From contig CAZYSP010000004.1 of the NCBI GenBank assembly GCA_964650285.1, forward strand, positions 1 through 64,000: a stretch of DNA of 64,000 bases. Direction: 5' to 3'. The DNA is from JACPJP01 sp964650285 (GTDB taxonomy: Archaea; Nanobdellota; Nanobdellia; Woesearchaeales; GW2011-AR4). The notes under the pieces were generated by a model. The model searched no databases. It was not told the DNA's origin and saw nothing but the letters and a program-made list of their open reading frames with translations. The position numbers were made by a program, and so were the translations under genes. Positions 54,972 through 63,972 of this stretch are shown here, piece after piece; positions within the stretch are counted from its first letter, which is position 1; each line of letters starts with the position of its first letter.

Positions 54972-57314
54972 ATGGGTGGTGTTGATAGCAAACTAATAGA
55001 TATAGAAGCTATGTCAGATGCAGATTTACAAAATTTTCTGAAAAAAAATGCTGTTTCTTTAACAACATCAGAAGCAAGAAGAATTACAGAGCTAATTGGA
55101 AGAAATCCAACATTAACAGAGCTGCATATTTTCAACATACAATGGTCAGAGCACTCCAGCTACAAAAGCTCAAGAGCAGTTTTAAAAATGTTGCCAACAC
55201 AAGCTCCAAATGTCATTTTAGGCCCTGTAGAAGACTCTGGAATTATAGAGCTAGGAAAAATAAACAATGAAAAGTATGGAATTGTTGTAAGCATGGAATC
55301 CCATAATCATCCTTCTCAAGTTGTTCCTTATGAAGGAGCAGCAACAGGTATTGGTGGAATCTTAAGAGATGTTTTATGCATGGGAGCAAAAATAATAGCA
55401 ACAGCTGACCCATTAAGGTTTGGCAATCCAAATGGAATAAATAAAAACAAAACAAAATATATTGCAAATGAGGTCATAAATGGAATAGCTGGCTATGGAA
55501 ATGCTGTTGGAATACCAAACCTTGCTGGAGATGTTTATTTTAATGAAAGTTTTGATGATAACTGCTTAGTAAACGTAGTTTGCTTAGGTATTCTAAAAGA
55601 AAAAGACATTATTCATAGCTATGCTCCAAAAAACACAGAAAATTATGATATAATAATTGTAGGAAAGCCAACTGATAATTCCGGTTTTGGGGGAGCTGCT
55701 TTTGCTTCCTTAGTGTTAGATGAAGGAGAGGAAGAGTACAATAAAGGCGCAGTTCAGGTTCCAGACCCTTTCCTGAAAAATGTTTTGATAAGGGCAACTT
55801 ATGAAGTGTTTAAAGCAGCAAAAAAACAAAATATCAAATTAGGGTTTAAGGATATGGGCGCTGGAGGAATAATGTGCGCTTCTTCAGAGCTATGCTCGGA
55901 TGCAGATTATGGGGCTGAGATTAATCTTGACAAAGTTCATGTTTCAATGAAAAATTTACCACCATACATTATATTCTGCTCTGAAACTCAGGAAAGATTT
56001 ACCTGGCTCTGTCCAAAAAGATTTACAAAAACTTTGTTAAAAATTTACAATGATGATTTTGCTTTATCTACAATAGCAGAAAATGCACGTGCTGTAGTAA
56101 TAGGAAAAGTAACCAAAAACCAGGATTATAAAATCAGGAATAAAGGAAAAATTGTTTGTAATGTTCCAATAAAAACCGTGACAAGGGGCATACAATATAA
56201 TAGAGAAATTAAAAAACCAGTAAGAGAATTTAATGAGCCAGTACTTGACGAGCCAAAAAATTACAATGAAATTGCATTGAAAATATTAAACCATCCCAAT
56301 ATTGCTTCTAAAGAAAAATGTTACAAGCACTATGACAGGAATGTTATTGGAAACACAATTATCGAACCAGGACAGGCAGATGCTGGATTAATCAGAGCTG
56401 TGCCTAAAAGCAAATATGGAATTGCTTTATCTGTTGATTCAAATCCAAGATACAACAGGATAAACTCTTATTTAGGTGCAGTAAATGCAGTTGCAGAGAG
56501 CATGAGGAATATTGCTGCTATTGGTGCTGTTCCTGCTGCATTAACTGACTGCTTAAATTATGGAAACCCGGAAAAACCAGAGCAATTTTATGATTTTGTT
56601 GAAGGTGTTAAAGGAATTAAGATAGCAGCTGAAAACCTTTATCTTAGAAATACAAAAGGTCCAGTACCAATAGTTTCTGGAAATGTAAGCTTTTACAATG
56701 AAAGCTCTAAAGGCTCTTCAATTGATCCAAGTGCTGTTATTGCATGCATTGGAGTAATGAAAAATTATGAAAAAGCAATTACAATGAAAATAAAGGAAGC
56801 AAAAACTAATCTATTTCTAGTTGGAAACAGAAAAGATGAACTTGGAGGAAGTGTTTATTATGAAATTAACAATGAATTAGGGGCTAATGTGCCTGAAATT
56901 GACTTTCAACAGCAAAGAAATATGATTTATGCTATAATAAATTGTATTGAAAATAACTTATTCTCAAGCTGCCATGATATCTCTGATGGTGGTTTATTTA
57001 CAACAATAGCTGAAATGATTTTGGGAGGAAATGCTGATGGAAAAATTGGAGCATTGATTAATATTGACTCGGATTTAAGGAACGACAAAATATTATTCTC
57101 AGAAACACCAGGGTTTGTTTTTGAAGTTGAAAATAAGAACATAAGCAAAGTAAAATCAATTTTTAAAAAATATAATTTGGAAATAAACAATATAGGAAAA
57201 ACAATGAAAAATGATTCATTAATTATAATTAACAATAATAAAGAAATTATAAATTTAAAAATTGAAAAATTAAAGCAAGCTTGGACAAGTGGTTTTGTCG
57301 ACGCATTGAAATAA
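54972..57314 (+). CDS. purL: Phosphoribosylformylglycinamidine synthase subunit PurL
   Basis: 780 residues, the ATP-dependent large subunit of the three-part FGAM synthase. Motifs: IQWSEHSSYKSSRAVLK, SMESHNHPSQVVPYEGAATGIGG, GFKDMGAGGIMCASSEL, and in the second half ISGNVSFYNESS and SSCHDISDGGLFTTIAEM. It needs PurQ and PurS, both encoded downstream. ACCTATTTAAACT about 30 bases upstream is the promoter. A 205-base gap with repeat B separates it from purQ. Confidence 0.95.
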   Translation: MGGVDSKLIDIEAMSDADLQNFLKKNAVSLTTSEARRITELIGRNPTLTELHIFNIQWSEHSSYKSSRAVLKMLPTQAPNVILGPVEDSGIIELGKINNEKYGIVVSMESHNHPSQVVPYEGAATGIGGILRDVLCMGAKIIATADPLRFGNPNGINKNKTKYIANEVINGIAGYGNAVGIPNLAGDVYFNESFDDNCLVNVVCLGILKEKDIIHSYAPKNTENYDIIIVGKPTDNSGFGGAAFASLVLDEGEEEYNKGAVQVPDPFLKNVLIRATYEVFKAAKKQNIKLGFKDMGAGGIMCASSELCSDADYGAEINLDKVHVSMKNLPPYIIFCSETQERFTWLCPKRFTKTLLKIYNDDFALSTIAENARAVVIGKVTKNQDYKIRNKGKIVCNVPIKTVTRGIQYNREIKKPVREFNEPVLDEPKNYNEIALKILNHPNIASKEKCYKHYDRNVIGNTIIEPGQADAGLIRAVPKSKYGIALSVDSNPRYNRINSYLGAVNAVAESMRNIAAIGAVPAALTDCLNYGNPEKPEQFYDFVEGVKGIKIAAENLYLRNTKGPVPIVSGNVSFYNESSKGSSIDPSAVIACIGVMKNYEKAITMKIKEAKTNLFLVGNRKDELGGSVYYEINNELGANVPEIDFQQQRNMIYAIINCIENNLFSSCHDISDGGLFTTIAEMILGGNADGKIGALINIDSDLRNDKILFSETPGFVFEVENKNISKVKSIFKKYNLEINNIGKTMKNDSLIIINNNKEIINLKIEKLKQAWTSGFVDALK

Positions 57315-57361
57315 AGCACAATAAAAATAATACAATAATTAAAATTCAATTAAAAAATAAA

Positions 57362-57509
57362 AAACCAATCATTGAAAAATAAATAATAAAAAAACCATTA
57401 ATAGCGACGCAAAATGATTGGTTTATCAATAATAAATTTTTCAATGCCAAATAATATTAAGTTAAAAATAAAATAATGAATTAATAAATAATTGTGAACT
57501 TAGAAAATA
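57362..57509 (+). repeat. Dispersed AT-rich repeat, copy B, with nested inverted repeats
   Basis: AAACCAATCATT (57362-57373) pairs with AATGATTGGTTT (57413-57424), and overlapping CATTGAAAAAT (57370-57380) pairs with ATTTTTCAATG (57436-57446), so two mutually exclusive hairpins can form. The 3' part (57486-57509) matches copy A exactly over 24 bases, and TTCAATGCC upstream is also shared. It fills the purL-purQ gap and ends about 10 bases before the purQ ATG. Possible leader switch. Confidence 0.6.
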
Positions 57510-57519
57510 ACTAATAAAA

Positions 57520-58296
57520 ATGTCAAAACCCAAAATTGCAGTCCTGTATTTTCCCGGCAATAATTGCGAGGAAGAAACCAGAGATAGATGCATTGATGTC
57601 GGTATGGAAGCAAAAATCATAAGATGGAATTCTAAAGAAAAACTAAGCAGTTATGATGGTTTCATTATTCCAGGAGGGTTTTCTTATGAGGATAGGGTAC
57701 GTGCAGGAATTATTGCAGCAAAAGAGAAAATAATGGATAAAATTCAGGAGGAAGTAAAAGATGGAAAGCCTTTATTGGGCATTTGTAATGGAGCCCAAGT
57801 TTTAGTAGAAACAGGATTGATTCCTGGATTAAAGAATAATGTTGAGATGGCCCTTGCACCCAATATTAATCCTTTGGTTTCCGGGTATTATTGTGCCTGG
57901 GTCAATATAAAAAACATTAATGGAAAAAACTGTGCATTTAATTATTATTATAATAAAAATGAAATAATAAAAATTCCGGTTGCGCATGGCGAGGGCAGAT
58001 TTACAACAAAAAATAAGGCATTGGTTAAAAAATTAGAGAAAAATAAGCAAATAATATTCAAATATTGTGACAATAATGGAAAAATTAATGAGAAATATCC
58101 AATAAATCCTAATGGTGCTGTTAATAACATTGCTGCTATATCAAACAAGCAGGGAAATGTAATGGCAATAATGCCGCATCCTGAACGTGCCTCTTTTAAC
58201 TGGCAGATTCCCAACACAAAAAAAGATAGTGAAAAAGCAAATGGAATAAAAATATTTGGCTCTATGAAAAAGTATATTGAGGAAAAAATAATATGA
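57520..58296 (+). CDS. purQ: Phosphoribosylformylglycinamidine synthase subunit PurQ
   Basis: 258 residues, class I glutamine amidotransferase subunit. The Cys nucleophile is in LLGICNGAQVLVE, with IIPGGFSYEDRVRAG and the His/Glu in IMPHPERASFNWQ. It supplies ammonia to PurL. It overlaps purS by 4 bases. The AATAATTGTGAAC repeat lies just upstream. Confidence 0.95.
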   Translation: MSKPKIAVLYFPGNNCEEETRDRCIDVGMEAKIIRWNSKEKLSSYDGFIIPGGFSYEDRVRAGIIAAKEKIMDKIQEEVKDGKPLLGICNGAQVLVETGLIPGLKNNVEMALAPNINPLVSGYYCAWVNIKNINGKNCAFNYYYNKNEIIKIPVAHGEGRFTTKNKALVKKLEKNKQIIFKYCDNNGKINEKYPINPNGAVNNIAAISNKQGNVMAIMPHPERASFNWQIPNTKKDSEKANGIKIFGSMKKYIEEKII

Positions 58297-58772
58297 CAAC
58301 TGTAGAAATGATTGTAAGCCTGAAAGTGCCGGATAATGTTGCAATTACCGCATTTAATACTCTAAAAAGGAGGGGTTATAAATTTAAAAAACTTGAAAGA
58401 GCTGATTATTATAAATTCGATGTAAAAGACAAAATTGAAATTTTTAAGGAAAAAATAAGCAATACAGATATTTTAGTCAATGCCAATAAAAATAAATTTT
58501 CATTTTCAATAAACAACAATAATAATAAAAATAAAAAAACCAAAAAAACGAATTTTAAAAAAATTAATGTTTTAATACAAGATTTAGATAATGGCTCTGG
58601 TTTATTATCAACTTTAAAGGATAGATTGGGCTTTACAAATATTAAAAAACTTGAAAAAGGCATTTTGTGGACAATGTATTTTGACAAAAAAATTAATGCT
58701 AAAAAGATTGCTATAGAAATTACAAAAAACTTATTAATGAATGAACATTACCAGGAGTATAAGATATTGTGA
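58293..58772 (+). CDS. purS: PurS-like subunit with tandem domains
   Basis: 159 residues, about twice the usual PurS length of 80. The first half (EMIVSLKVPDNVAITAFNTL, GYKFKKLERADYYKF) and the second half (INVLIQDLDNGSGLLSTLKD and LGFTNIKKLEKGILWTMYF) both read as PurS-like folds, separated by an Asn/Lys linker. PurS bridges PurQ and PurL. The position purQ-purS supports this identity; the duplication makes it uncertain whether both halves function. Confidence 0.75.
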   Translation: MTTVEMIVSLKVPDNVAITAFNTLKRRGYKFKKLERADYYKFDVKDKIEIFKEKISNTDILVNANKNKFSFSINNNNNKNKKTKKTNFKKINVLIQDLDNGSGLLSTLKDRLGFTNIKKLEKGILWTMYFDKKINAKKIAIEITKNLLMNEHYQEYKIL

Positions 58773-58792
58773 TAAAAAGCAGGTGGTTGTTA

Positions 58793-59560
58793 ATGGCAGA
58801 TGTTTTGGTTTTATTCGGCTCAAAATCAGATGGAGAGACTTACAAACAAATTACTAAGATTCTTGACAGGGAAAAAGTGAGCTATGAGCTAAAAATAGCA
58901 AGCGCCCATAAAACTCCTGGCGATGTTGATAATATACTAAGGCAGGACTATAAGCTCATAATTTCAGGCGCTGGTTTATCTGCAGCGCTGCCTGGTGTTG
59001 TTGCAGCAAAAACTATAAGACCTATAATTGGAGTTCCTTGCCAGGGAAGCTATCAGGGTTTAGATGCTTTGCTTTCCATTATGCAGATGCCGCCTGGAAT
59101 TCCTGTTTTAAGCGTGGGTGTTGGAAAAGCAGATGTTGCAGCTTACTCAGCAATAAAAATTCTTAAAAATACAAAAAAGGTTGTTTTGCTTGGAGACAAA
59201 AATAACAATGCATTTAGAAAAGCAGAAGAAATTTTAAGACAATTTAATGTTAATCATGCACATTCAATGCAAGTGGCAGATAATGCAATAAATATTGCTT
59301 TTGTTTATTTTGATGAGCCAATAGAAAAGAAAGAACAGCTTGTAATTTACTGCCCATTGTCAATGGAAGATGATGACAAGGCAGAAGCTTCCTTAAACTT
59401 GTTGAAGCATTCTGACCATGGTTTGTGGGTTGGACTTAACAATGGAACTAATGCTGCTTTAGCTGCAATAGAAATTTTGAATATTGACAACAGCTATGAG
59501 CAAAAACTTGTTGATTACAGAAGGGAAATTGGAGATAGGGTAAGGGATTACAATAAATAA
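58793..59560 (+). CDS. purE: N5-CAIR mutase / AIR carboxylase PurE with C-terminal extension
   Basis: 255 residues. The PurE core (about 1-150): VLFGSKSDGETY, IASAHKTPGDV, SGAGLSAALPGVVAAKT, GLDALLSIMQMPPGIPV. PurE is usually about 160 residues; here a further 90 residues follow, including IYCPLSMEDDDK and VGLNNGTNAALAAIEIL, whose end resembles the closing helix of a PurE core. The start at 58793 follows AGGTGGTT, which decides it over 58769. PurK was not found nearby, so the type of enzyme is unsure. Confidence 0.88.
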   Translation: MADVLVLFGSKSDGETYKQITKILDREKVSYELKIASAHKTPGDVDNILRQDYKLIISGAGLSAALPGVVAAKTIRPIIGVPCQGSYQGLDALLSIMQMPPGIPVLSVGVGKADVAAYSAIKILKNTKKVVLLGDKNNNAFRKAEEILRQFNVNHAHSMQVADNAINIAFVYFDEPIEKKEQLVIYCPLSMEDDDKAEASLNLLKHSDHGLWVGLNNGTNAALAAIEILNIDNSYEQKLVDYRREIGDRVRDYNK

Positions 59561-59604
59561 AAACAATAGAGTTCAGAAACAGAATAATGATTATTTGATT
59601 AAAA

Positions 59605-59650
59605 TAAATAGCAAATAATGAGTTAACAAATAATTGTGAACATAAGATAA
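59605..59650 (+). repeat. Dispersed AT-rich repeat, copy C (partial)
   Basis: AAATAATTGTGAAC (59628-59641) recurs here 29 bases before the purC ATG, with an ATGATTATTT-like block upstream as in copy A. It matches copies A and B less fully (about 14 exact bases, then ATAAGATAA in place of TTAGAAAATA). Its use in two purine genes hints at a shared control site. Confidence 0.5.
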
Positions 59651-59669
59651 AAAATAAATTCAATGTAAA

Positions 59670-60638
59670 ATGCTATCAGACGAAATTTTAAAACAGCAAT
59701 TAGGAAGTACACTGGAAAAAACTGATCTTAAAATAGGAAAGAAATATGAGGCCAAGGTAAGGGACAACTATGTTCTTGATGGCAAGAGATTAATAATAAC
59801 TACTGACAGGATTTCTGCTTTTGACCGCGTTCTGTGTACAATCCCGTTTAAAGGCCAGGTTTTAAACCAAACATCTGCATTTTGGTTTGAAAAGACAAAA
59901 GATATTGTAAAAAACCATGTAATTGATGTTCCTGACCCTAATGTTATGGTTGTTAATGAATGCAAATTGCTTCCAGTAGAGATGGTTGTAAGGGGCTATA
60001 TAACTGGTGTAACAAAAACATCAGCATGGTATAATTATGAAAAGCGTGTTAGGAATTTCTGCGGTAATATTTTGCCAGAAGGCATGAAAAAGAACCAGAA
60101 GTTTGACAAACCAATAATAACGCCATCCACAAAAGCTGAAAAAGGGGGACATGACGAATCACTTTCAGGCGAAGAAATGATTAAAAGAGGTATAGTTGAT
60201 GAAAAAATATACAGAGAAATGGAAAAAGCAGCTTTAGCATTGTTTAATTTTGGGAATGAATTAGTTGAGAAAAATAATTTAATCCTTGTCGATACAAAAT
60301 ATGAGTTTGGTTTGGACAAAGATGGAAATTTAACCTTAATTGACGAAATACATACACCAGATTCATCTAGATTCTGGATAAAAGATACTTATGGGAAATT
60401 ATTTTCTCAAAACAAAGAACCGGAAAAATTAGATAAGGAATATGTAAGACAGTTTTTGGCAGAAAAAGGATTTATTGGTGATGGAGAAATACCGGAAATA
60501 CCAGATGATGTTAAAGTTGAGGCTGCAAAACGATACATAAAAGCTTATGAAATGATTACAGGACAGGATTTTGAAGTTAAGACTGAGGATGTGCTGGAAA
60601 GGATAAATAGGAATATTCAAAAATATTTGTCTTCATAG
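59670..60638 (+). CDS. purC: SAICAR synthetase PurC
   Basis: 322 residues. Motifs: KYEAKVRDNYVLDGKRLIIT, TDRISAFDRVLCTIPFKG, VEMVVRGYITG, GGHDESLSGEEM, LVDTKYEFGLDKDGNL and DSSRFW. It ligates CAIR with aspartate using ATP. Length is at the upper end and nearer the yeast-like form. A 109-base gap with repeat C precedes it. Last gene of the purine cluster. Confidence 0.95.
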   Translation: MLSDEILKQQLGSTLEKTDLKIGKKYEAKVRDNYVLDGKRLIITTDRISAFDRVLCTIPFKGQVLNQTSAFWFEKTKDIVKNHVIDVPDPNVMVVNECKLLPVEMVVRGYITGVTKTSAWYNYEKRVRNFCGNILPEGMKKNQKFDKPIITPSTKAEKGGHDESLSGEEMIKRGIVDEKIYREMEKAALALFNFGNELVEKNNLILVDTKYEFGLDKDGNLTLIDEIHTPDSSRFWIKDTYGKLFSQNKEPEKLDKEYVRQFLAEKGFIGDGEIPEIPDDVKVEAAKRYIKAYEMITGQDFEVKTEDVLERINRNIQKYLSS

Positions 60639-60704
60639 TAGCAGATTTGCGGAATTTTAGGAGATGTTAATCCACCTTGGTCCTTGTAAGTCGGTATTTA
60701 TTCT

Positions 60705-61250
60705 TCATAATTGCACTGCTTTAACCTTAAGCGAATGTTCTTCCTTAAATATCCATGACAACATATGTGGAAACTTTAATACGACCAATTCTATTGGGAT
60801 TCTTTCATTAACTCTTTCTTTAAGTTTTGCTCCATGTTGCAATCCAGGTGCAATATGATAGATATGCCCCTTTTCCAATAAATACTCCTCCCTATTAAGC
60901 ATAAAAATGGCTTCTCCGTTATGTGCATAATAGAATTCTTCCTCTCTATGGGAATGATTAATACCTCCAGGGTTAACAGAGATATAAAGCAACTCAGAAT
61001 CTTCAATTGATTTGTCATACCCTTGTACTACTACTCTGCCCAGTTCTTTTTTATAATAGTCCTGTCCTTGGCCTGTTACCTCAGTTTTTGGAATCCATTT
61101 CAAGAGGCTTGCATTGTTAATTAGTTCACTATATTCGTGCAATATCTCTGCGCAAGCCTTATCAAAAGCAGGATTTCCACTACTACCGTGAAGCACGATG
61201 CGTTCTAAATCACTTGAGTTTCCTATAAATAATCTTTTTTCTTTAAGCAT
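60705..61250 (-). CDS. Cupin-domain protein
   Basis: 181 residues. A helical N-terminal part (about 1-75) is followed by a cupin core with NPGGINHSHREEEFYYAHNG and the second motif KGHIYHIAPGLQHGAK, giving the His/His/Glu and His metal ligands. It may bind a sugar or serve as an isomerase or oxygenase; not determinable. It is convergent with purC. Confidence 0.78.
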   Translation of the reverse strand: MLKEKRLFIGNSSDLERIVLHGSSGNPAFDKACAEILHEYSELINNASLLKWIPKTEVTGQGQDYYKKELGRVVVQGYDKSIEDSELLYISVNPGGINHSHREEEFYYAHNGEAIFMLNREEYLLEKGHIYHIAPGLQHGAKLKERVNERIPIELVVLKFPHMLSWIFKEEHSLKVKAVQL

Positions 61251-61359
61251 TTTTTAAAGGTATAGCAAATTCATTTTAAATCTTATCGGCAAATTCTATA
61301 TTTTTTATAGCATGCTCCAAACCAAAACATATTAATATACCTTTGATTCCGGATGTTTT

Positions 61360-62115
61360 ATGAAATCTTTAATGTTCAAGGCTGCAAAAGCTGCAGGCAA
61401 AGTTATACTGGAACACTATGGTAACATAGGAAAATTAAAGTTTAAAGCTCCCAGGGACATAGTTACAAAAGCAGACGTTCTTTCAGAAAAAATAATTATT
61501 GAGACAATAAGAAGCAAATTTCCAGATCATGGTTTTATTACTGAAGAAAGCGGCAGTCTTGTACGAAGTTCAGAATATAAATGGATTATAGACCCTATTG
61601 ACGGCACTATTAACTATGCGTCAAAAATACCTGAGTTTGCAGTTTCTATTGCATTGGCAAAAAACGATGAAATTTTGATGGGTGTAGTTTACAATCCAGT
61701 CACTAATGACATGTATTTTGCTGAAAAAGGAAAAGGCGCTTATCTGAATAATAAAAAGATTGAAGTTTCTAAAAAAAATGAACTGCGACATTGTTTACTC
61801 GGGTTTAGTACTCCAAGTGGTATTAAACTTGGAAGGAAATCATGGAATATATTAAGAAAAAGTCATGGAAGTTTTAGGGCAGTAAGGAATTCCGGCTCTG
61901 CAGCTCTGAATTTATGCTATGTTGCAGATAGGAAATTTGACATGTACTTTAGTTTAAACCTGAATGCATGGGATGTTGCAGCTGCCAAAATTATAGTTGA
62001 GGAAGCCGGAGGAAAAGTTACGAATATCAATAATAAAAAATGGAGCATTAATGACAAGACAGTTGTCGGAAGCAACAAGATTTTGCATAATAAACTCATC
62101 AAACTGCTAAAATGA
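61360..62115 (+). CDS. Inositol-monophosphatase family phosphatase
   Basis: 251 residues. Motifs of the Mg-dependent family: DIVTKADVLSEKI, ITEESGSL, IDPIDGTINYASKIPEFAVSI, and NAWDVAAAKIIVEEAGGKV. Members hydrolyse inositol phosphate, fructose bisphosphate or NADP; archaeal ones are often dual FBPase/IMPase. The gene overlaps the next by 4 bases. AACATATTAATATAC upstream is the promoter. Confidence 0.9.
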   Translation: MKSLMFKAAKAAGKVILEHYGNIGKLKFKAPRDIVTKADVLSEKIIIETIRSKFPDHGFITEESGSLVRSSEYKWIIDPIDGTINYASKIPEFAVSIALAKNDEILMGVVYNPVTNDMYFAEKGKGAYLNNKKIEVSKKNELRHCLLGFSTPSGIKLGRKSWNILRKSHGSFRAVRNSGSAALNLCYVADRKFDMYFSLNLNAWDVAAAKIIVEEAGGKVTNINNKKWSINDKTVVGSNKILHNKLIKLLK

Positions 62116-62861
62116 ATATCGTTGTTTTGGGCTCTGGAACATCAGTACCGAGGCTTGATAGGAATATGTCTGGTTATTTATTAGAAGTTGGCAAGAAAAA
62201 TATTTTGTTTGATTCCGGTCCTGGTACAATAAGGCAGTTATTAAAATTAAAAGTAAATTTTCTGGACATAGATGATATTTTTTATACACATCTGCATAAT
62301 GACCATATTAATGATTTACCGGCAATTATCTGGGGCAATAACTACGGGACTTTTAGAAAGAAAGCATTAAATCTTTACGTTCCTGTAGGTTTTAAAAAAT
62401 ATTTTGATATTCTGATTAAAAAAATTATGAAGCCAATAAAATTAACTTACGCAGTTAAGATCAAAGAGATGAAAAACAATTCAATAGCTAAGCTTTCGAA
62501 TAATCTAACGGTAAAATCAATTAAATCAAAACACACAGAAAACAGCGTTTCTTACAGGATTGAGCATAATAATAAATCAATTGTTTATAGCGGAGACAGT
62601 GATTATTCCCGAAATATAATAAAATTGTCTAAAAATACTGATTTGTTGATTTTGGAATGCTCTTTTCCGGATAATGAAAAAGTTGAAGGACATTTAACTT
62701 CTTCTTTATGCGGCAGAATAGCTGCTAAAGCTAATGTAAAAAAGCTTGTCCTGACACATTTTTATCCTGAATGTGACAAGGTCGATATAAAAAAACAGTG
62801 CAGTAAAGAATTTGATGGAAAAATTATTTTGGCCAAGGATTTTATGAAAATTAATGTATAA
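62112..62861 (+). CDS. Metallo-beta-lactamase hydrolase, RNase Z-like
   Basis: 249 residues. LGSGTSVPRLDRNMSGYLLE opens the fold; FYTHLHNDHINDLPAI is the HxHxDH zinc motif; YSGDSDYSRN and LTHFYPEC supply later ligands. The order matches the RNase Z/ElaC-like branch, though the long flexible arm of canonical RNase Z is not evident. It may process tRNA 3' ends or hydrolyse other phosphoesters. It overlaps the phosphatase gene by 4 bases. Confidence 0.82.
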   Translation: MNIVVLGSGTSVPRLDRNMSGYLLEVGKKNILFDSGPGTIRQLLKLKVNFLDIDDIFYTHLHNDHINDLPAIIWGNNYGTFRKKALNLYVPVGFKKYFDILIKKIMKPIKLTYAVKIKEMKNNSIAKLSNNLTVKSIKSKHTENSVSYRIEHNNKSIVYSGDSDYSRNIIKLSKNTDLLILECSFPDNEKVEGHLTSSLCGRIAAKANVKKLVLTHFYPECDKVDIKKQCSKEFDGKIILAKDFMKINV

Positions 62862-62930
62862 TTATATTTCTATAATAGTAAGATTTAAATATTCCAGATT
62901 GCAGAAGTAAAATCAAAAGAGGCACAAAAA

Positions 62931-63563
62931 ATGAAAAAAGAAGGTAAAAATCAACCAAATACTTTGCTTTTAGCTATAGTTTTAGGAATACTTGCTGGAG
63001 GCATAACAGCATATGCTATTGTAAATTATAAGCTGAGTCAACCAAAAAATCAGGATGATCTTATCAAAGAGTTCTATGAAGTTGAAACTGCAGTTCATGT
63101 AAGTCCGCATGGTATGAGAAAACATTTAGGGGAAGACCCCAATCAGGTTATTGTTGATTTAAGAAGCCAAGAAGAATATGAGACAGCTCATATTACTACT
63201 GCCATAAATATACCTGCTTATGCAACACCAGATAAATCTGATTATGGTGCTGTTGAGAGAATTGTTGGCAGATTTGAAAAAATACTAGAAGAAAACCCCG
63301 ATGCAGATATTATTGTTTATTGTTACAGTGGACCTTGTATGACTGGGAGAAAGATTGGTCACATGCTTGCAGACCATGGAATCTATGTAAGACATCTTGG
63401 TATTGGCTGGAGTGAGTGGAGATATTATTGGAATATGTGGAACCATGATGGGGAAACACAAGTTAACCCAGAGGCATTTATAACAAGCGGACCTGAACCA
63501 GGAACTTTAGACGAAGATTTAACTGGCCAAGGTTGTCCAATAGAAGGTGCATTTGGCTGTTGA
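62931..63563 (+). CDS. Membrane-anchored rhodanese
   Basis: 210 residues. One membrane helix (about 12-32, LLAIVLGILAGGITAYAIV), then a rhodanese domain (about 55-165) with VIVDLRSQEEYETAHIT and the active-site loop IVYCYSGPCMTGRKIG, containing the sulfur-carrier Cys. A Cys pair is near the C-terminus (GQGCPIEGAFGC). It probably acts outside the membrane in thiol or sulfur transfer. It is followed by a thioredoxin-like lipoprotein 6 bases on. Confidence 0.85.
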   Translation: MKKEGKNQPNTLLLAIVLGILAGGITAYAIVNYKLSQPKNQDDLIKEFYEVETAVHVSPHGMRKHLGEDPNQVIVDLRSQEEYETAHITTAINIPAYATPDKSDYGAVERIVGRFEKILEENPDADIIVYCYSGPCMTGRKIGHMLADHGIYVRHLGIGWSEWRYYWNMWNHDGETQVNPEAFITSGPEPGTLDEDLTGQGCPIEGAFGC

Positions 63564-63569
63564 GGTTTT

Positions 63570-63959
63570 ATGAAAAAAATATTTTTATTTGTTTTTTTGG
63601 TTGCAGGAATAATTGCTACCGGCTGTACACCGCAGGTACAAGATAATCCTGAGCCTTCAGAGCTTGATGATTTTGCTAAATGTCTGAATGAAAATGAGTT
63701 AAGGATGTACGGCCAATATACTTGTGGCGTATGCAGAAAACAAAGGGAGCTTTTTGGCTCTTCTTTCCATTATGTAGGGGAAATAGAATGCCATCCTGAA
63801 GGAGAAAATCCGCAAACACAACTTTGTCTGGAAAAAGATATTATGAAAACTCCAACATGGATTCTTGAAAAAGATGGTGTTGAGGTTGATAGGCTTGAAG
63901 GATACCAGACTTTAGAAACTTTATCTGAATTTTCAGGATGTTCTATTGAAGGAACATGA
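63570..63959 (+). CDS. Thioredoxin-like lipoprotein
   Basis: 129 residues. Lipobox IIATGCTPQ, then a thioredoxin-like CxxC in YTCGVCRKQRELFGSSF, a second Cys pair region ECHPEGENPQTQLC and MKTPTWILEKDG with the cis-Pro. The pattern resembles thioredoxin domains that partner VKOR-type disulfide generators. Co-transcribed with the rhodanese gene, it suggests an outer-face redox and sulfur unit. Confidence 0.78.
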   Translation: MKKIFLFVFLVAGIIATGCTPQVQDNPEPSELDDFAKCLNENELRMYGQYTCGVCRKQRELFGSSFHYVGEIECHPEGENPQTQLCLEKDIMKTPTWILEKDGVEVDRLEGYQTLETLSEFSGCSIEGT

Positions 63960-63972
63960 TTACTGATAAAAA

